NCBI RefSeq assembly: GCF_014023275.1
Contig: NZ_CP054697.1
Coordinates: 62,001-126,000, forward strand
Origin: Nostoc edaphicum CCNP1411
GTDB taxonomy: Bacteria; Cyanobacteriota; Cyanobacteriia; Cyanobacteriales; Nostocaceae
Length of the DNA: 64,000 bases
Direction: 5' to 3'
Below, piece after piece: positions 8,661 through 17,690 of the stretch. The notes below the pieces were generated by a model. It was not told where the DNA came from. It made no database searches and saw only the letters and a program-made list of their open reading frames with translations. How positions within the stretch are numbered: the first letter of the stretch is position 1; the number at the start of each line of letters is the position of its first letter. The position numbers and the translations under genes are program-made.

Positions 8661-9529
8661 CAGTGCGGCGTAAATAAGCAGACCATTAAATAGCCAAAAC
8701 TTTGCCCTTATATGTCCACTTAAAAGGTTTAGCCATTGTTTGGTTAAAGTAGTCGATAAACTTGAGGATGCGATTTTTCAAATCATCCTGACTGACGAAA
8801 CTGGCTCTTCTGAGTAACTTGCGAACCAAAATACTGAACCAAATCTCAATTTGATTGAGCCACGAGGAATGTTTAGGTGTGTAATGAAACACAATTCGGT
8901 GTGTTGGATCACTCAAGAAAGTAGTGCGGGATTTCATTGATTTGAGGATTCCACTTTCTCCCTTAATACCCAGGTCAATATTCAAACCTTCAATTTGTGC
9001 AACTAAACGAACCAGGGATTCAGACTGATGAGTGTTCAGGCAATCCATAATCAGATGCCATTTTTTGGCATCTGGGTCAGTTTCAATTGTTCGGCGAACA
9101 TGAAGGGTAAAATCAACTTCTGTTCTTGTATCTGAACAAGTCGGCTGGACAATTTGACCAGTAGCAACATCGAAACTGGCAATTAAACTTTGTGTACCGT
9201 GACGGATGTACTCAAATTCCCTTATTTCAACTTTACCAGGTCGCATTGGTAAGTCTTTTTCTAAGCGTTCAGTGGCTTGAATACCTGTCATTTCATCAAT
9301 GGATATTGTGCGCTCCCCGTGAGAATTATTCTGGCTCGTAGCACTATCTGTTGTGGCGTGTTGTGTCTGTTAATCAACTGTTGGACTTGATCACGCTCAC
9401 CATCGCTTAAATTTAATATTTTAGGAGTTAATCTAGCCACATCCTCAGTCCTTGATACGCCCCCCAAACGGGTTTTAACCTGATTATTTATTCTCCCACC
9501 AATATGGTCTGTTTATTTACGCCGTGCTG
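8661..9529 (-). mobile_element. Decayed IS630-family element, 869 bp
   Basis: Both ends are visible: GGCGTAAATA followed by AGCAGACCAT at 8667-8686 is the inverse of ATGGTCTGTTTATTTACGCC at 9504-9523, and the outer bases also pair (CAGTGC / CAGCAC). A TA dinucleotide flanks each end (8659-8660 and 9530-9531), the target rule for this family. The element carries a transposase with an internal deletion and so cannot move on its own. It separates the flavin monooxygenase-like gene from the sulfonate cluster. Confidence 0.8.
8686..9443 (-). pseudogene. IS630-family transposase with internal deletion
   Basis: The C-terminal 201 residues (9291-8686) keep the catalytic D-D-E set: D in SIDEMTG just upstream, D in LIMDCLNTH and E in NQIEIWF. 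An N-terminal piece (about 9443-9294, VARLTPKILNL to RIILTGSAQ) sits in another frame. Between them most of the helix-turn-helix region is missing, so the joint is a deletion and not a simple frameshift. The remaining DNA-binding domain would not fold normally. Confidence 0.75.
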
Positions 9530-9609
9530 TACTACCCTGTAAAGGTGTACTGCACATTGCAAATTAGTTGAAATTTTCTATTAATTTGAGTAGCTGATAA
9601 CGCTTATTT

Positions 9610-9849
9610 TTATTTATTAGCGAGTGTCTTTAAAGAAAAACTTTTTAGTTTACTAAAAATCTCAAACCATTTTATTTCCTGCTTAATAGAACGCTCACTA
9701 TCAGCAGATTCTTGTGGTGGTAATTCCCAAATATTTCGTATATCATGTTCTTCGCAATCTGTTAATTGGAGATGCTCTGGTAATTGAGACTGTTGCCCAA
9801 ATAACCAAGGTACTCCATTTAATAATTCTCTTTCTATTCCATGAAACAT
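9610..9849 (-). CDS. Hypothetical small protein
   Basis: 79 residues, acidic and hydrophilic, no signal peptide, one Cys. It follows the substrate-binding protein gene at 9911 by 61 bp on the same strand and lies 80 bp from the IS630 remnant. I do not recognise it. It may be the true last gene of the sulfonate cluster or a fragment left after the insertion; the C-terminal third (Lys/Ser/Leu-rich) has low complexity. Confidence 0.35.
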   Translation of the reverse strand: MFHGIERELLNGVPWLFGQQSQLPEHLQLTDCEEHDIRNIWELPPQESADSERSIKQEIKWFEIFSKLKSFSLKTLANK

Positions 9850-9910
9850 ATTTTTACCCTTATGAAAAATAAGGTGATTTTGACATTTAGCTTTTTACTT
9901 CTTGCTGCAA

Positions 9911-10942
9911 TTATTGGCATTTGGCGATATCTTCGTTAAAACTATTGTCCCAAAGTTGTTTCACATCAACTTTTGTAGAAATTACACCCGCTTGAAAAAA
10001 GGTATCAGCAACCTTTTGCCCAGAAGCAATAGCTTCGTCAGAAACAGGAAGTAATTCTTGACGACGCTGTTGTTGTCCTTGCTGGGCATCCTGATAAACG
10101 ATGCCTTCATCAACATCAATGGTAGTTGCATAATTCTTTGACCACTGCTTAAGATTAGATTCCCGCCAAGTTTGGGATTCCCGCAAACGACAGAGAAAAT
10201 CAGCGATCGCAACTTTCTTTTGCGGATCGGCGATCGCATTGGGTGAAGCAATAATCACGAAGTTACCGCTCAAAATATCTTTTGCAGATTCCAGCACCCG
10301 CGCCCCTTCTTTTTCGGCTTGGGGGATGGAATAACCGTAGGTAGCCCAAGCATCAAGCTCACCTTTACGAAAAGCCGAAAGTCCATCAGGTATTGATAAA
10401 GGAATTGCATTGATATCCTTCATAGTCAGCCCGACTTTTTCCAACATCTTAATCAGGAAGTAGTGGGCAGTTGTGGCTTTAACGTAACCTATTTTCTTAC
10501 CTTTAAAGTCAGCGATCGTTTTGGCAGTCGAGTTCTTGGGTACGAGTAGAACTTGACCAACCGTCGGCCCTTTGAGAGTGGCAATAATTTTTACAGATGC
10601 TTTCGATTCAATCGCAAAAATCGGCGGAATTTCACTAGCTGAGGCCAGGTCAATCGCATCAGCATTAATTGCCTGTACCATCAAATTACCCCCAGTAAAC
10701 TCAGTAAATTGAGTTTTGTAAGGGAAATCATCTAGTCCAGCTAACTTTAAACTTAAGTCCCAGCCACCTTTATACTTAGCAACACGCAAATGAGTTGTAT
10801 TCGATACTGCAATTTTAGATGGACTAGGATTAGCAGCGATCGTTACCGGACTCGTGGACTTAACCTCTGAGCAAGCTGTTGTTGCTATTAACAAGCAACC
10901 CAGAGAGAAGAAAAAATTCTGCCGCAGCCAATTGGTAGACAC
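9911..10942 (-). CDS. Sulfonate/nitrate-type ABC substrate-binding lipoprotein
   Basis: Periplasmic binding protein of the SsuA/TauA/NrtA class: N-terminal hydrophobic signal with lipobox ATTAC near residue 24, then LRVAKYKGGWDLS, a ligand-lobe block ADAIDLASASEIPP and GKKIGYVKATTAHYFLIKML. 343 residues, full length. It captures aliphatic sulfonates or related anions and passes them to a membrane permease. None is encoded here. It follows the class II aldolase gene by 46 bp, so it is probably in the same transcript. The exact ligand cannot be read from sequence. Confidence 0.8.
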   Translation of the reverse strand: MSTNWLRQNFFFSLGCLLIATTACSEVKSTSPVTIAANPSPSKIAVSNTTHLRVAKYKGGWDLSLKLAGLDDFPYKTQFTEFTGGNLMVQAINADAIDLASASEIPPIFAIESKASVKIIATLKGPTVGQVLLVPKNSTAKTIADFKGKKIGYVKATTAHYFLIKMLEKVGLTMKDINAIPLSIPDGLSAFRKGELDAWATYGYSIPQAEKEGARVLESAKDILSGNFVIIASPNAIADPQKKVAIADFLCRLRESQTWRESNLKQWSKNYATTIDVDEGIVYQDAQQGQQQRRQELLPVSDEAIASGQKVADTFFQAGVISTKVDVKQLWDNSFNEDIAKCQ

Positions 10943-10988
10943 GTTAAGTTTTAGGTATAAAAAGACAATGAAGAAAAATAACCAATAA

Positions 10989-11750
10989 CTACTCTAGTAA
11001 GTTTGGTTCTTCGCCCACAATTCGGTCATAGAGTGGCTGAAAGCTAAACCAACCGCCAGAATGGGTTCCTACTTGGTTATGAGTAAAAGTTGCTGTTTCG
11101 TGGTCAATGGGAAGTGGTTTGCCAGCTGCTTCTGCAAGTAGTTGGGCTTGAGCCGATCGCTCAAAAGAAATGTACCAAAAAGCAGCTTCGTCTACTGTCT
11201 GCCCCACCGTCAAAAAGCCATGATTCCTCAAAATAACAGCTTTTTTGTCTCCCAAAGATTCAGCAATTCTTTTACCCTCTGAAGTATCTAAAACTACTCC
11301 TTTATAGTCATCAAATAGAGCGTGATCTTGATAGAAAGCACAAGCATCTTGAGTTAGGGGATCAAGCAGGCGACCAAGACTTGACCAAGATTTACCATGC
11401 AGAGAATGAGCATGAGCAGCTGCAACTATATCAGGTCGCGCCTCATGAACCTGTGAATGAATCGCAAAAGCGGCGCGATTGACAGGAGCATTACCTTTGA
11501 CAACTTCGCCTTCTCTATCGACCAAAATCAAGTCAGAAACTCGGATGTGACCAAAGTACTTGCCAAGGGGATTTACCCAAAAATGGTCGGTAAACTCAGG
11601 ATCTCTGGCGGTGATGTGGCCTGCTGTTCCCTCACTAAAGCCAAAACGAGCAAACAACCGAAATGCAGCCGCAAGACGTTGTTTGCGGTGGAGTCGTTCT
11701 TCTTCAACTCGTTCAAAGACTGGCGGTTGTGGTCTAGTGAAATTTGGCAT
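10989..11750 (-). CDS. Class II aldolase/adducin-family protein
   Basis: 253-residue zinc-dependent aldolase-type protein. Metal-binding histidines lie in the AAHAHSLHGK segment and in the RNHGFLTVG segment; the AdducinN fold starts at residue 20 (LAAAFRLFARFGFSEGTAGHI). Family members are L-fuculose-P and ribulose-P aldolases/epimerases and methylthioribulose-P dehydratase. It lies 29 bp downstream of the SsuD-like gene and 46 bp upstream of the binding protein. By inference it could process an aldehyde or sugar-like carbon skeleton left after desulfonation. Start ATG at 11750 fits the family N-terminus. Confidence 0.75.
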   Translation of the reverse strand: MPNFTRPQPPVFERVEEERLHRKQRLAAAFRLFARFGFSEGTAGHITARDPEFTDHFWVNPLGKYFGHIRVSDLILVDREGEVVKGNAPVNRAAFAIHSQVHEARPDIVAAAHAHSLHGKSWSSLGRLLDPLTQDACAFYQDHALFDDYKGVVLDTSEGKRIAESLGDKKAVILRNHGFLTVGQTVDEAAFWYISFERSAQAQLLAEAAGKPLPIDHETATFTHNQVGTHSGGWFSFQPLYDRIVGEEPNLLE

Positions 11751-11779
11751 GATTTTCTCTTTCTTGTTTCACAGGTACA

Positions 11780-12889
11780 TTAAGCTACGGTTGCTATTTG
11801 TCGTTCTTGTTGTTGTACTTGTTGACGTACCAAAGGAATCACATCTCGACCGTAGGCGATCGCATCTTCCACCGGGTCAAAACCGCGAATTAATAGTGTT
11901 GTCACTCCAGCTTTGTAGTAATCAAATAATGACTCTGCAACTTGTTCTGGAGTCCCTACCAAAGCAGTAGTATTACCACGAGCGCCAGTAGCAGCTGCGA
12001 TCGGTGTCCATAAACGCTTATCATGAATTTCGCTTTCCTTAGCAAAATCCAATAACCGCAATGAACCAACAGCTTGAGGTCGCAAAGAAGCACCAGCAGA
12101 TAATTGAATACCTGCTTTAGCACGGCTTTCATTGATGCGTGAGAGAATATAACGCGCCTTTTCCCATGCTTTTGCTTCTGTTTCGCCCAAAATCGGACGC
12201 AAGGAAACACTAAATCGTAAATCTTTTCCAGGCGGTGCTGCGGCTTTCACCTCTGCGATCCGTTGTTTAATAGCAGCTATGGGTTCTCCCCAAAACGCAT
12301 ATACATTACTGTGCTTTGCACCTACATCCACAGCAGCACCAGAAGCACCACCGAAATATATCGGAATATGTGGTTGCTGTAAAGGTTTAACTTCCGAAAA
12401 TGCTTGTTTGAGTTGGTAAAACTCGCCTTGATAATCGAAAGGTTCTTCACTCGTCCAAACTCGCCGCACAATATCAAGATATTCATCGGTACGGCGATAG
12501 CGAGTATCATGATCGAGCCAATCACCATCGCGTTGTTGTTCGGCATCGCTTCCACCAGTAATGATATGCACTGCAACGCGACCATTAGAAAAGTGATCTA
12601 ATGTGGCTAATTTGCGGGCGGCTAAAGTGGGAGCCACAAAACCCGGTCTATGTGCAAGTAAAAATTTGAGTCGTTCAGTTGCAGCAGCCACATAACTGAC
12701 TACATTAAAGCCATCCGGCCCTGTAGAACTATAACCAACTAATACTCGATCAAAGCCACCATCTTCATGGACTTTTGCAAATTTGCGGACATAAGCTAAG
12801 TCTATACTTCCTCCCGTGAGAGATACAGTAGGGTCATGTAATTCAGACGCTTCTCGCGTACCAATCATGCCAATAAATTCCACAGACAT
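11780..12889 (-). CDS. LLM-class FMNH2-dependent monooxygenase, SsuD-like
   Basis: 369-residue bacterial-luciferase-fold oxygenase. SsuD enzymes split alkanesulfonates with FMNH2 and O2 to an aldehyde and sulfite. Family blocks: FDRVLVGYSS (residues 45-54), LKFLLAHRPGFVAPTLAAR, LDHFSNGRVAVHIITGG, the DWLDHDTRYRR block and a C-terminal GTPEQVAESLFDYYKAGV. It is one of five LLM genes in the window and is less like classical SsuD than the gene at 29490. It is upstream of the aldolase in a tight minus-strand run. Sulfonate specificity is likely from family and context but not proven. Confidence 0.8.
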   Translation of the reverse strand: MSVEFIGMIGTREASELHDPTVSLTGGSIDLAYVRKFAKVHEDGGFDRVLVGYSSTGPDGFNVVSYVAAATERLKFLLAHRPGFVAPTLAARKLATLDHFSNGRVAVHIITGGSDAEQQRDGDWLDHDTRYRRTDEYLDIVRRVWTSEEPFDYQGEFYQLKQAFSEVKPLQQPHIPIYFGGASGAAVDVGAKHSNVYAFWGEPIAAIKQRIAEVKAAAPPGKDLRFSVSLRPILGETEAKAWEKARYILSRINESRAKAGIQLSAGASLRPQAVGSLRLLDFAKESEIHDKRLWTPIAAATGARGNTTALVGTPEQVAESLFDYYKAGVTTLLIRGFDPVEDAIAYGRDVIPLVRQQVQQQERQIATVA

Positions 12890-12960
12890 ATTAATTTTGC
12901 TCCAAATCTTTGTTATTTAAGTTTTTAGTGGTAGTTATTCTTTGCCTCTTTTGATCTTTC

Positions 12961-13526
12961 CTACCTAGCGGCGGTAGTTTCTAACGGACATACTGCCGTT
13001 GCAATATCTACTCGTTGCGGAATAATTTTTTGCTCTAGTAACCAGTCAGCTGTTTTCTGAAGCTTGGTGATATCTTCAGTATTAGGAAATACGTAAGACT
13101 CTGGGCCTCGATTTTTAGTAACTTGCTTGGCTACAGTATCAGAGATTTTTAGTTCTTTAACTAAAAAATCTGATGCAGCATTAGTATGTTGATTTAACCA
13201 TTCACCATCCTCACTCAAAGCAGTGAGAGCAGCTTTCACTGCTACAGGATTTTCTTTAGCTGCATCACCACGAACAACCATAATGCTGTAGGTAGGAGCA
13301 GGGTGTTTAGTGGTAATTCTCCGTGCCTGATGCTCTAATTGGGCAATGGAAATATAAGGTTCCCAAACTGCCCACGCATCAACAGAACCTTGATATAGAG
13401 CAGGTGCAGCGTCATTCGGTGATAAATAAACTCGCTGGACTTTATATGAAGAAATATTTTCTTTTTCCAAAACTTTTAATAACAGATATTCGCCTGCACC
13501 ACCTTGATTAACTGCAACTTTTTTAC
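12961..13526 (-). pseudogene. Sulfonate-type binding protein, 3' part, split by IS4-type element
   Basis: C-terminal 180 or so residues of an SsuA-type binding protein, starting at GKKVAVNQGGAGEYLL and ending PLETTAAR. Upstream the frame runs straight into the right end of the insertion sequence. Joined across one copy of the 9-bp target duplication, its sequence continues from the 5' part at 14709-15225 with no loss: STDLVGKK then VAVNQGG. The original protein would have been about 360 residues, normal for the family. Confidence 0.85.
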
Positions 13527-14708
13527 CAGAAATGTTGAATGCTGATACAAAACTTTACATAGATAGTTACACTAACTCTAAAAAGGCTAAATTAGTCAAC
13601 ATAACATCATCTCCTCAAACCAATGAACATAGCTGATTTTCTGACACATACAAGATTGCAAATAGCGGAATTTATCTAATAGTGTATGTCCCCATTGTGC
13701 GGGAATAGATAAAAGCTGTAAAATCAGATAAGCTATTAAACTAACGTAAATTTGTATGGTGATACCGTTGACGTTTTTGGTAATTAATTTGTCAAGTTTT
13801 AAGTGCATCTTTAAAAACTTCCACAAGAGTTCAACTCCCCAACGTAATCGATAAATATCCCTAATTTCATCATCATTAACAGCTGCATCTCCCGACTTTG
13901 GTAAATTAGTCACTAAGCGGAACTCAGTTTTCGTTTCTAAATCACAAAAATTAATGACTCTATAGGCAATAGCCTCATCAGATGCACCTACTTTGACTAA
14001 TCCAGTTGCATCCTCAAATTCTAGTTTCCAATTGTTTTTAATCCGCAAAACAAAATATTTGTTTTCTTGTACCAATTCTTGAATGAATTTTAATCCCGCA
14101 AAGCCTCTATCCATTACCCCTACAGCATTAGTTGGGAGACTAGACATCATCTTGGAACCAAATTTATAATCATGATCATGTCCAAAATTGATCAAGTTAT
14201 CTTCTGGGCTACCTGTAGCTAAATTCAAAGAACTAAAAAGTTTGACTTGATGATGACCCAAAACCCATAACAATTTACTTGTCAGGGTAATAATTGTTGA
14301 ATCAATAGGACAAATAGCATATTTATCGTGTAATTTTTTTGTGAATTTTCTTCTGTACTAATTCATTTAATTTTTGGTAAATTCCTTGAAATTGTTTTTG
14401 GCTTCGATGTAAATTTGCTTTAGAAAAAGTAGAAATATCTACCTCAAATCCTGTATTGTTTAATCTCTTAAATAAATCTCGCATACTTGTTAAGCTATTA
14501 TCCAGAGCATAGGATAGCCAGCACTCAAAGAATAGACGACTATTCAATACTGGATAATCATTTTTTGGCAGACTTTTCAAGATATCTTTGACAATTTTGG
14601 GAAATGAATTTATAATCACAATCAAACTAATATAGTTTAAGCCTTCGCCCAAAAATACCATATTTTGGGCTATTTTTATCGGATTTTTCTTACCGTTCAA
14701 CACTTCTG
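13527..14708 (-). mobile_element. IS4-family insertion sequence, 1182 bp
   Basis: The ends are inverted repeats: CAGAAATGTTGAATGCTG at 13527 and, read from the other side, CAGAAGTGTTGAACGGTA ending at 14708. A 9-bp target duplication CTTTTTTAC flanks the element at 13518-13526 and 14709-14717. The intact duplication shows that the insertion is simple and fairly recent. It splits a sulfonate-type binding-protein gene. The single transposase gene has one frameshift. Confidence 0.88.
13596..14661 (-). pseudogene. IS4-family transposase, one-base frameshift
   Basis: DDE transposase of the IS4 family. The first piece begins about MVFLGEGLNYIS (ATG at 14661) and runs to KKIHKKITR; the second (13596 to about 14320) runs from KLHDKYAICPID to HWFEEMMLC and includes DRGFAGLKFI and the Y-(2)-R-(3)-E-(6)-K signature in YRLRWGVELLWKFLK. 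The break is at a run of seven A (minus strand, near 14338); with six A the frame would be continuous. The shift needed is +1, which fits an added base. Confidence 0.8.
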
Positions 14709-15225
14709 CTTTTTTACCTACTAAATCAGTCGATTTCTGAATGGGAGAATCACCACGAACTAAGATGGCACTACTCAAAGAATCTGGACTAGGACGCTGT
14801 ACAGAACCAATACAAAGAGGTTGTCCAGCAGCAATTCCAGAAATGGAAGGAATATCACCACAGCCGCCAATATCCGCTCGATTACCATTAAGAGAACTTA
14901 AAAGCGTAGCACAACGGTCAAATGGCCCACTCCATTCAACTTTAATATTTTGCGTTGCTAACTGACGCTCTAACTCACCTCGTTGACGCGCAATGGGAAT
15001 AATCCCGCCTTTTTGGTAGCCCAAGCGAATTACATTGTTTTTCTCTGTAGTTTTGGTAGTGACAGTGTTTGAAGAGGAATCTGAGTTAGCTGTAGCATTG
15101 ATAGCTGTTTGTTGATTGCAACTAGAAGCTATCAAACCAAGAAAAGATATTGCAACTGCAACGTTCTTACTGTTAGCACATTTTTGTTTATATTGAAAGC
15201 CGTGTTCTTTTAAATAATTCACCAC
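14709..15225 (-). pseudogene. Sulfonate-type binding protein, 5' part, split by IS4-type element
   Basis: N-terminal half of an SsuA-type binding lipoprotein: hydrophobic signal with lipobox ASSC near residue 35, a Ser/Thr-rich linker, then VIRLGYQKGGIIPIARQRGE, the block NRADIGGCGDIPS and ILVRGDSPIQKSTDLVGKK. After GKK the frame enters the IS4-type element and reads transposase codons. The 3' part is at 12961-13526. A truncated secreted fragment fused to transposase residues may be made, but binding would be lost because the second lobe is missing. Confidence 0.85.
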
Positions 15226-15264
15226 AATTGAATCCTTAATATCAATTTTTAGGAGTTTAAGCAG

Positions 15265-15597
15265 TTATTTACTAGCATTATTCATAAAAGGTCTGTGCTG
15301 AAAGAAATTAGCATCAATAACCTTATCTCTCAAAGCTGTGTTGGGTTGTATCCAGTCATTAAAGGTAACAACTTGAATCTCTAAGCCTTCTTTTGCTGCT
15401 ATATTGTTATTCACAAATTTCAAAATATCTTCAGAAAGTATACCAGTCACGCCAACTTTAATTACTTCTTTTTGCTCTTTTTGGCTAATTGTTTGCGTAT
15501 TAGTAGAGTTTTGAGTAGATTGTTGACTACAACTAGCGAAGATTAAAGAGACAGTCAGGGAACCTAAAGCTGTTAAGAAAAATCTGCGTCTATTCAT
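15265..15597 (-). pseudogene. metQ: MetQ/NlpA-type methionine-binding lipoprotein, 3' truncated
   Basis: Start of a methionine ABC transporter binding lipoprotein: MNRRRFFLTALGSL signal, lipobox FASC (residues 20-23), then VIKVGVTGILSEDILKFV, the EIQVVTFNDWIQPN block and ALRDKVIDANFFQHRPFM. It stops at 110 residues, where MetQ proteins have about 260-270; the whole second lobe is missing. The stop comes directly after FMNNASK, and the next gene follows within 40 bp. With MetI just upstream and no MetN in view, the methionine transporter is broken or incomplete here. Confidence 0.75.
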
Positions 15598-15665
15598 AAC
15601 ATTTGTAATTAGTATAAATTGTAAATGCTGAGTAAAATATTGCTTGTCTGCCTCCTTGCTTTCAA

Positions 15666-16322
15666 TCAGCGTTTTCTCATCCGCTGTGCAATTAAATCAC
15701 CAATAAATTGAATAATTTGTACTAGTGCAATCAAAACCACAATGGTAGAAAACATCACCCCTACATCGAAGCGTTGGTAGCCGTATTGAATTGCCAAATT
15801 ACCTAATCCACCTCCACCCACAGCCCCAGCCATCGCGGAAGAGTTAAGTAAACTCACAATTAGAATCGTCATACCTAATATCAGTGAAGGCAAAGCTTCG
15901 GGAATCAGTACTTTGAGAACGATTTGCCAATAATTGCACCCCATTGCTTGGGCAGCTTCTATTAGTCCCTTATCAACTTCTAAAATGCTAGTTTCAGCGA
16001 TGCGACCAAAAAATGGAATGGCGGCGAGAGTTAGGGGAACTAAAGCAGCTGTGCTACCGATAGAAGTGCCGACAATTAGGCGGGTGAGTGGTGTTAAAAC
16101 CACAAGCAGAATAATAAAAGGAAATGAGCGTCCAGTATTGACGATCGCACCCAGCACTTTATGTACTTGGGGAAAATCTAGCAAGTTTCCGGGGCCTGTC
16201 ATCACTAGCAACAAGCCCAAAGGTAAGCCTAATACTATTGCAACCAGGGTAGATATACCCACCATGTAAAAAGTTTCACTGGTGGCTAGCAACAAGCTTT
16301 GGAGTAATTCTTGTCCTTGCAT
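15666..16322 (-). CDS. metI: Methionine-type ABC permease MetI
   Basis: 218-residue inner-membrane permease with about five membrane helices and the EAA loop (EAAQAMGCNYWQIVLKVLIPEALP, about residues 121-144), typical of D-methionine importers. It is followed by the truncated metQ (68-bp gap). The ATPase metN, normally first in metNIQ, is absent, and an SfnG-like gene takes its place 75 bp upstream. MetI-like permeases also serve other sulfur-containing ligands. It could work with an ATPase and binding protein encoded elsewhere, but not alone. Confidence 0.82.
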   Translation of the reverse strand: MQGQELLQSLLLATSETFYMVGISTLVAIVLGLPLGLLLVMTGPGNLLDFPQVHKVLGAIVNTGRSFPFIILLVVLTPLTRLIVGTSIGSTAALVPLTLAAIPFFGRIAETSILEVDKGLIEAAQAMGCNYWQIVLKVLIPEALPSLILGMTILIVSLLNSSAMAGAVGGGGLGNLAIQYGYQRFDVGVMFSTIVVLIALVQIIQFIGDLIAQRMRKR

Positions 16323-16397
16323 TCACGCACCTCTTAACATAAGTTTTAGCGAATGGACTCAAATAAACTTTGCGTTCCTCTGCGCTTACCTCTGTGT

Positions 16398-17600
16398 TTA
16401 AAGTCTCAGTCCAGCCTGCTTCAGCAGTGGTAAAACGCGCTTACCGAAGAAATCCAGATCAGGCTCAAAATCATAAAAGGCAAGCTGGAACCCATCGACA
16501 CCAGCCTTATTCAGTTGCAAAAGTTGTTCGGTAATTTGTTCGGGTGAACCGATTAGCTGCACATTACCGCCGATCGCACTGCCAACATCATGACGCAGAT
16601 TTCCCTTCTTATGCCCCCTCCAGGCGTGTGCATCGCTGCTAACGCGAGAACGTCCAGCAATTGACTCATAATCGGCATGGTCGATTATTGCTTGAGCATA
16701 TTCTTCTGCCTCTTTTTCCGTTTCCCGCACAACAATAAGCGGATTTAGGAGAGTGCGGACTTGTCTACCATTAGCGATCGCTGATTGTTTGACACGGGCT
16801 GTATGGGCGGGTAACGATGACAAAGCGCTTTCTATGTCACCGCCAGCCGGACTGGTGATAAATACGATATCAGAATGGCGACCCGCAAACTCAATGCCAG
16901 CATCTGAGCCAGTGGCGTTAACTAGGATGGGGCGACCATAAAGCGGGCGGGGACTGATGTAAGCATCCTTAAACTGCCAAGAACTCTGACTTTTATAAGA
17001 AAAATTCTCTGTTTCCGACCAGAGTCGTTTGAGGATGGTGACAAATTCATCAGCGAGTTCATAGCGGCGATCGTGTTCGATTTGGCTCCAGCCAAACAGT
17101 TCATGCTCATAAGCCCGGTGTCCGGTGACAACATTAATTCCCCAGCGACCTTTAGAAATGTGGTCAAGTGTCGCACCAAATTTAGCCAGATGGATGGGAT
17201 GCCAAGGCCCGTAAAGAACATGAATTGTTGAGATTAATAGAATGCGTGAGGTAATGGCAGCAAGGGAAGCAGTAGCAATAAAGGCATCTAAACCTGCTTC
17301 TGTCCGAGTTGGCCCTTGTCCGCCCTTTGGCTGCCAGGTAGAATAGCCGAAAACAAGGTCAAAACCTAACTTCTCAGCTTTTTGGGTCAGTTTGGCATTG
17401 TAATCAAACGACCAGTCTGTAGTGCGCGGGAGGTTAGAAGAACTCCAACCACCGTGATGAATCGGTAAGAATAGCCCTAGCAGTACTGGTTGTCGGAGAG
17501 CTTGGGATAATGGGCTTTGGGGATAGTCTGTTGGAGAAGCGATCGCCTCTTTACTTGCTCTCAAAGAAGTAGTATCAATTGCACTCATAGTTCCTCTCAA
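16398..17600 (-). CDS. LLM-class monooxygenase, SfnG-like (dimethylsulfone)
   Basis: 400-residue luciferase-fold enzyme. SfnG converts dimethylsulfone with FMNH2 and O2 to methanesulfinate. Matching blocks are RTTDWSFDYNAKLTQKAE (residues 59-76), GRWGINVVTGHRAYEHELFG, the NATGSDAGIEFAGRHSD block and the C-terminal FFGKRVLPLLKQAGL. It has an N-terminal extension of about 35 residues compared with SfnG as I recall it; the ATG at residue 5 (MSAIDTTS) could be the real start. Neighbour of the SfnB-like gene (90 bp), which supports a sulfone/sulfonate role. Other alkane-sulfur substrates are possible. Confidence 0.72.
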   Translation of the reverse strand: MRGTMSAIDTTSLRASKEAIASPTDYPQSPLSQALRQPVLLGLFLPIHHGGWSSSNLPRTTDWSFDYNAKLTQKAEKLGFDLVFGYSTWQPKGGQGPTRTEAGLDAFIATASLAAITSRILLISTIHVLYGPWHPIHLAKFGATLDHISKGRWGINVVTGHRAYEHELFGWSQIEHDRRYELADEFVTILKRLWSETENFSYKSQSSWQFKDAYISPRPLYGRPILVNATGSDAGIEFAGRHSDIVFITSPAGGDIESALSSLPAHTARVKQSAIANGRQVRTLLNPLIVVRETEKEAEEYAQAIIDHADYESIAGRSRVSSDAHAWRGHKKGNLRHDVGSAIGGNVQLIGSPEQITEQLLQLNKAGVDGFQLAFYDFEPDLDFFGKRVLPLLKQAGLRL

Positions 17601-17690
17601 CGGTTTCGGTTGGCTGCAAGATCCCCGACTTCTAAATAAATACTCATAAAATGGTTTCTTGTAGGTTAGAAGTCAGGGATTTGAACAAAA

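Noticed and set aside
14330..14345. Programmed -1 frameshifting at the A-run of the IS4-type transposase
   Set aside because: The shift needed is +1, not -1, so the classical A-AAA-AAG mechanism does not fit. Transcript slippage remains possible but an extra base is simpler.
14323..15225. A 300-residue open frame read as one binding protein
   Set aside because: It is a chimera: the binding-protein part ends at 14709 and the rest is IS4-type transposase. The ends and 9-bp duplications prove the junction.
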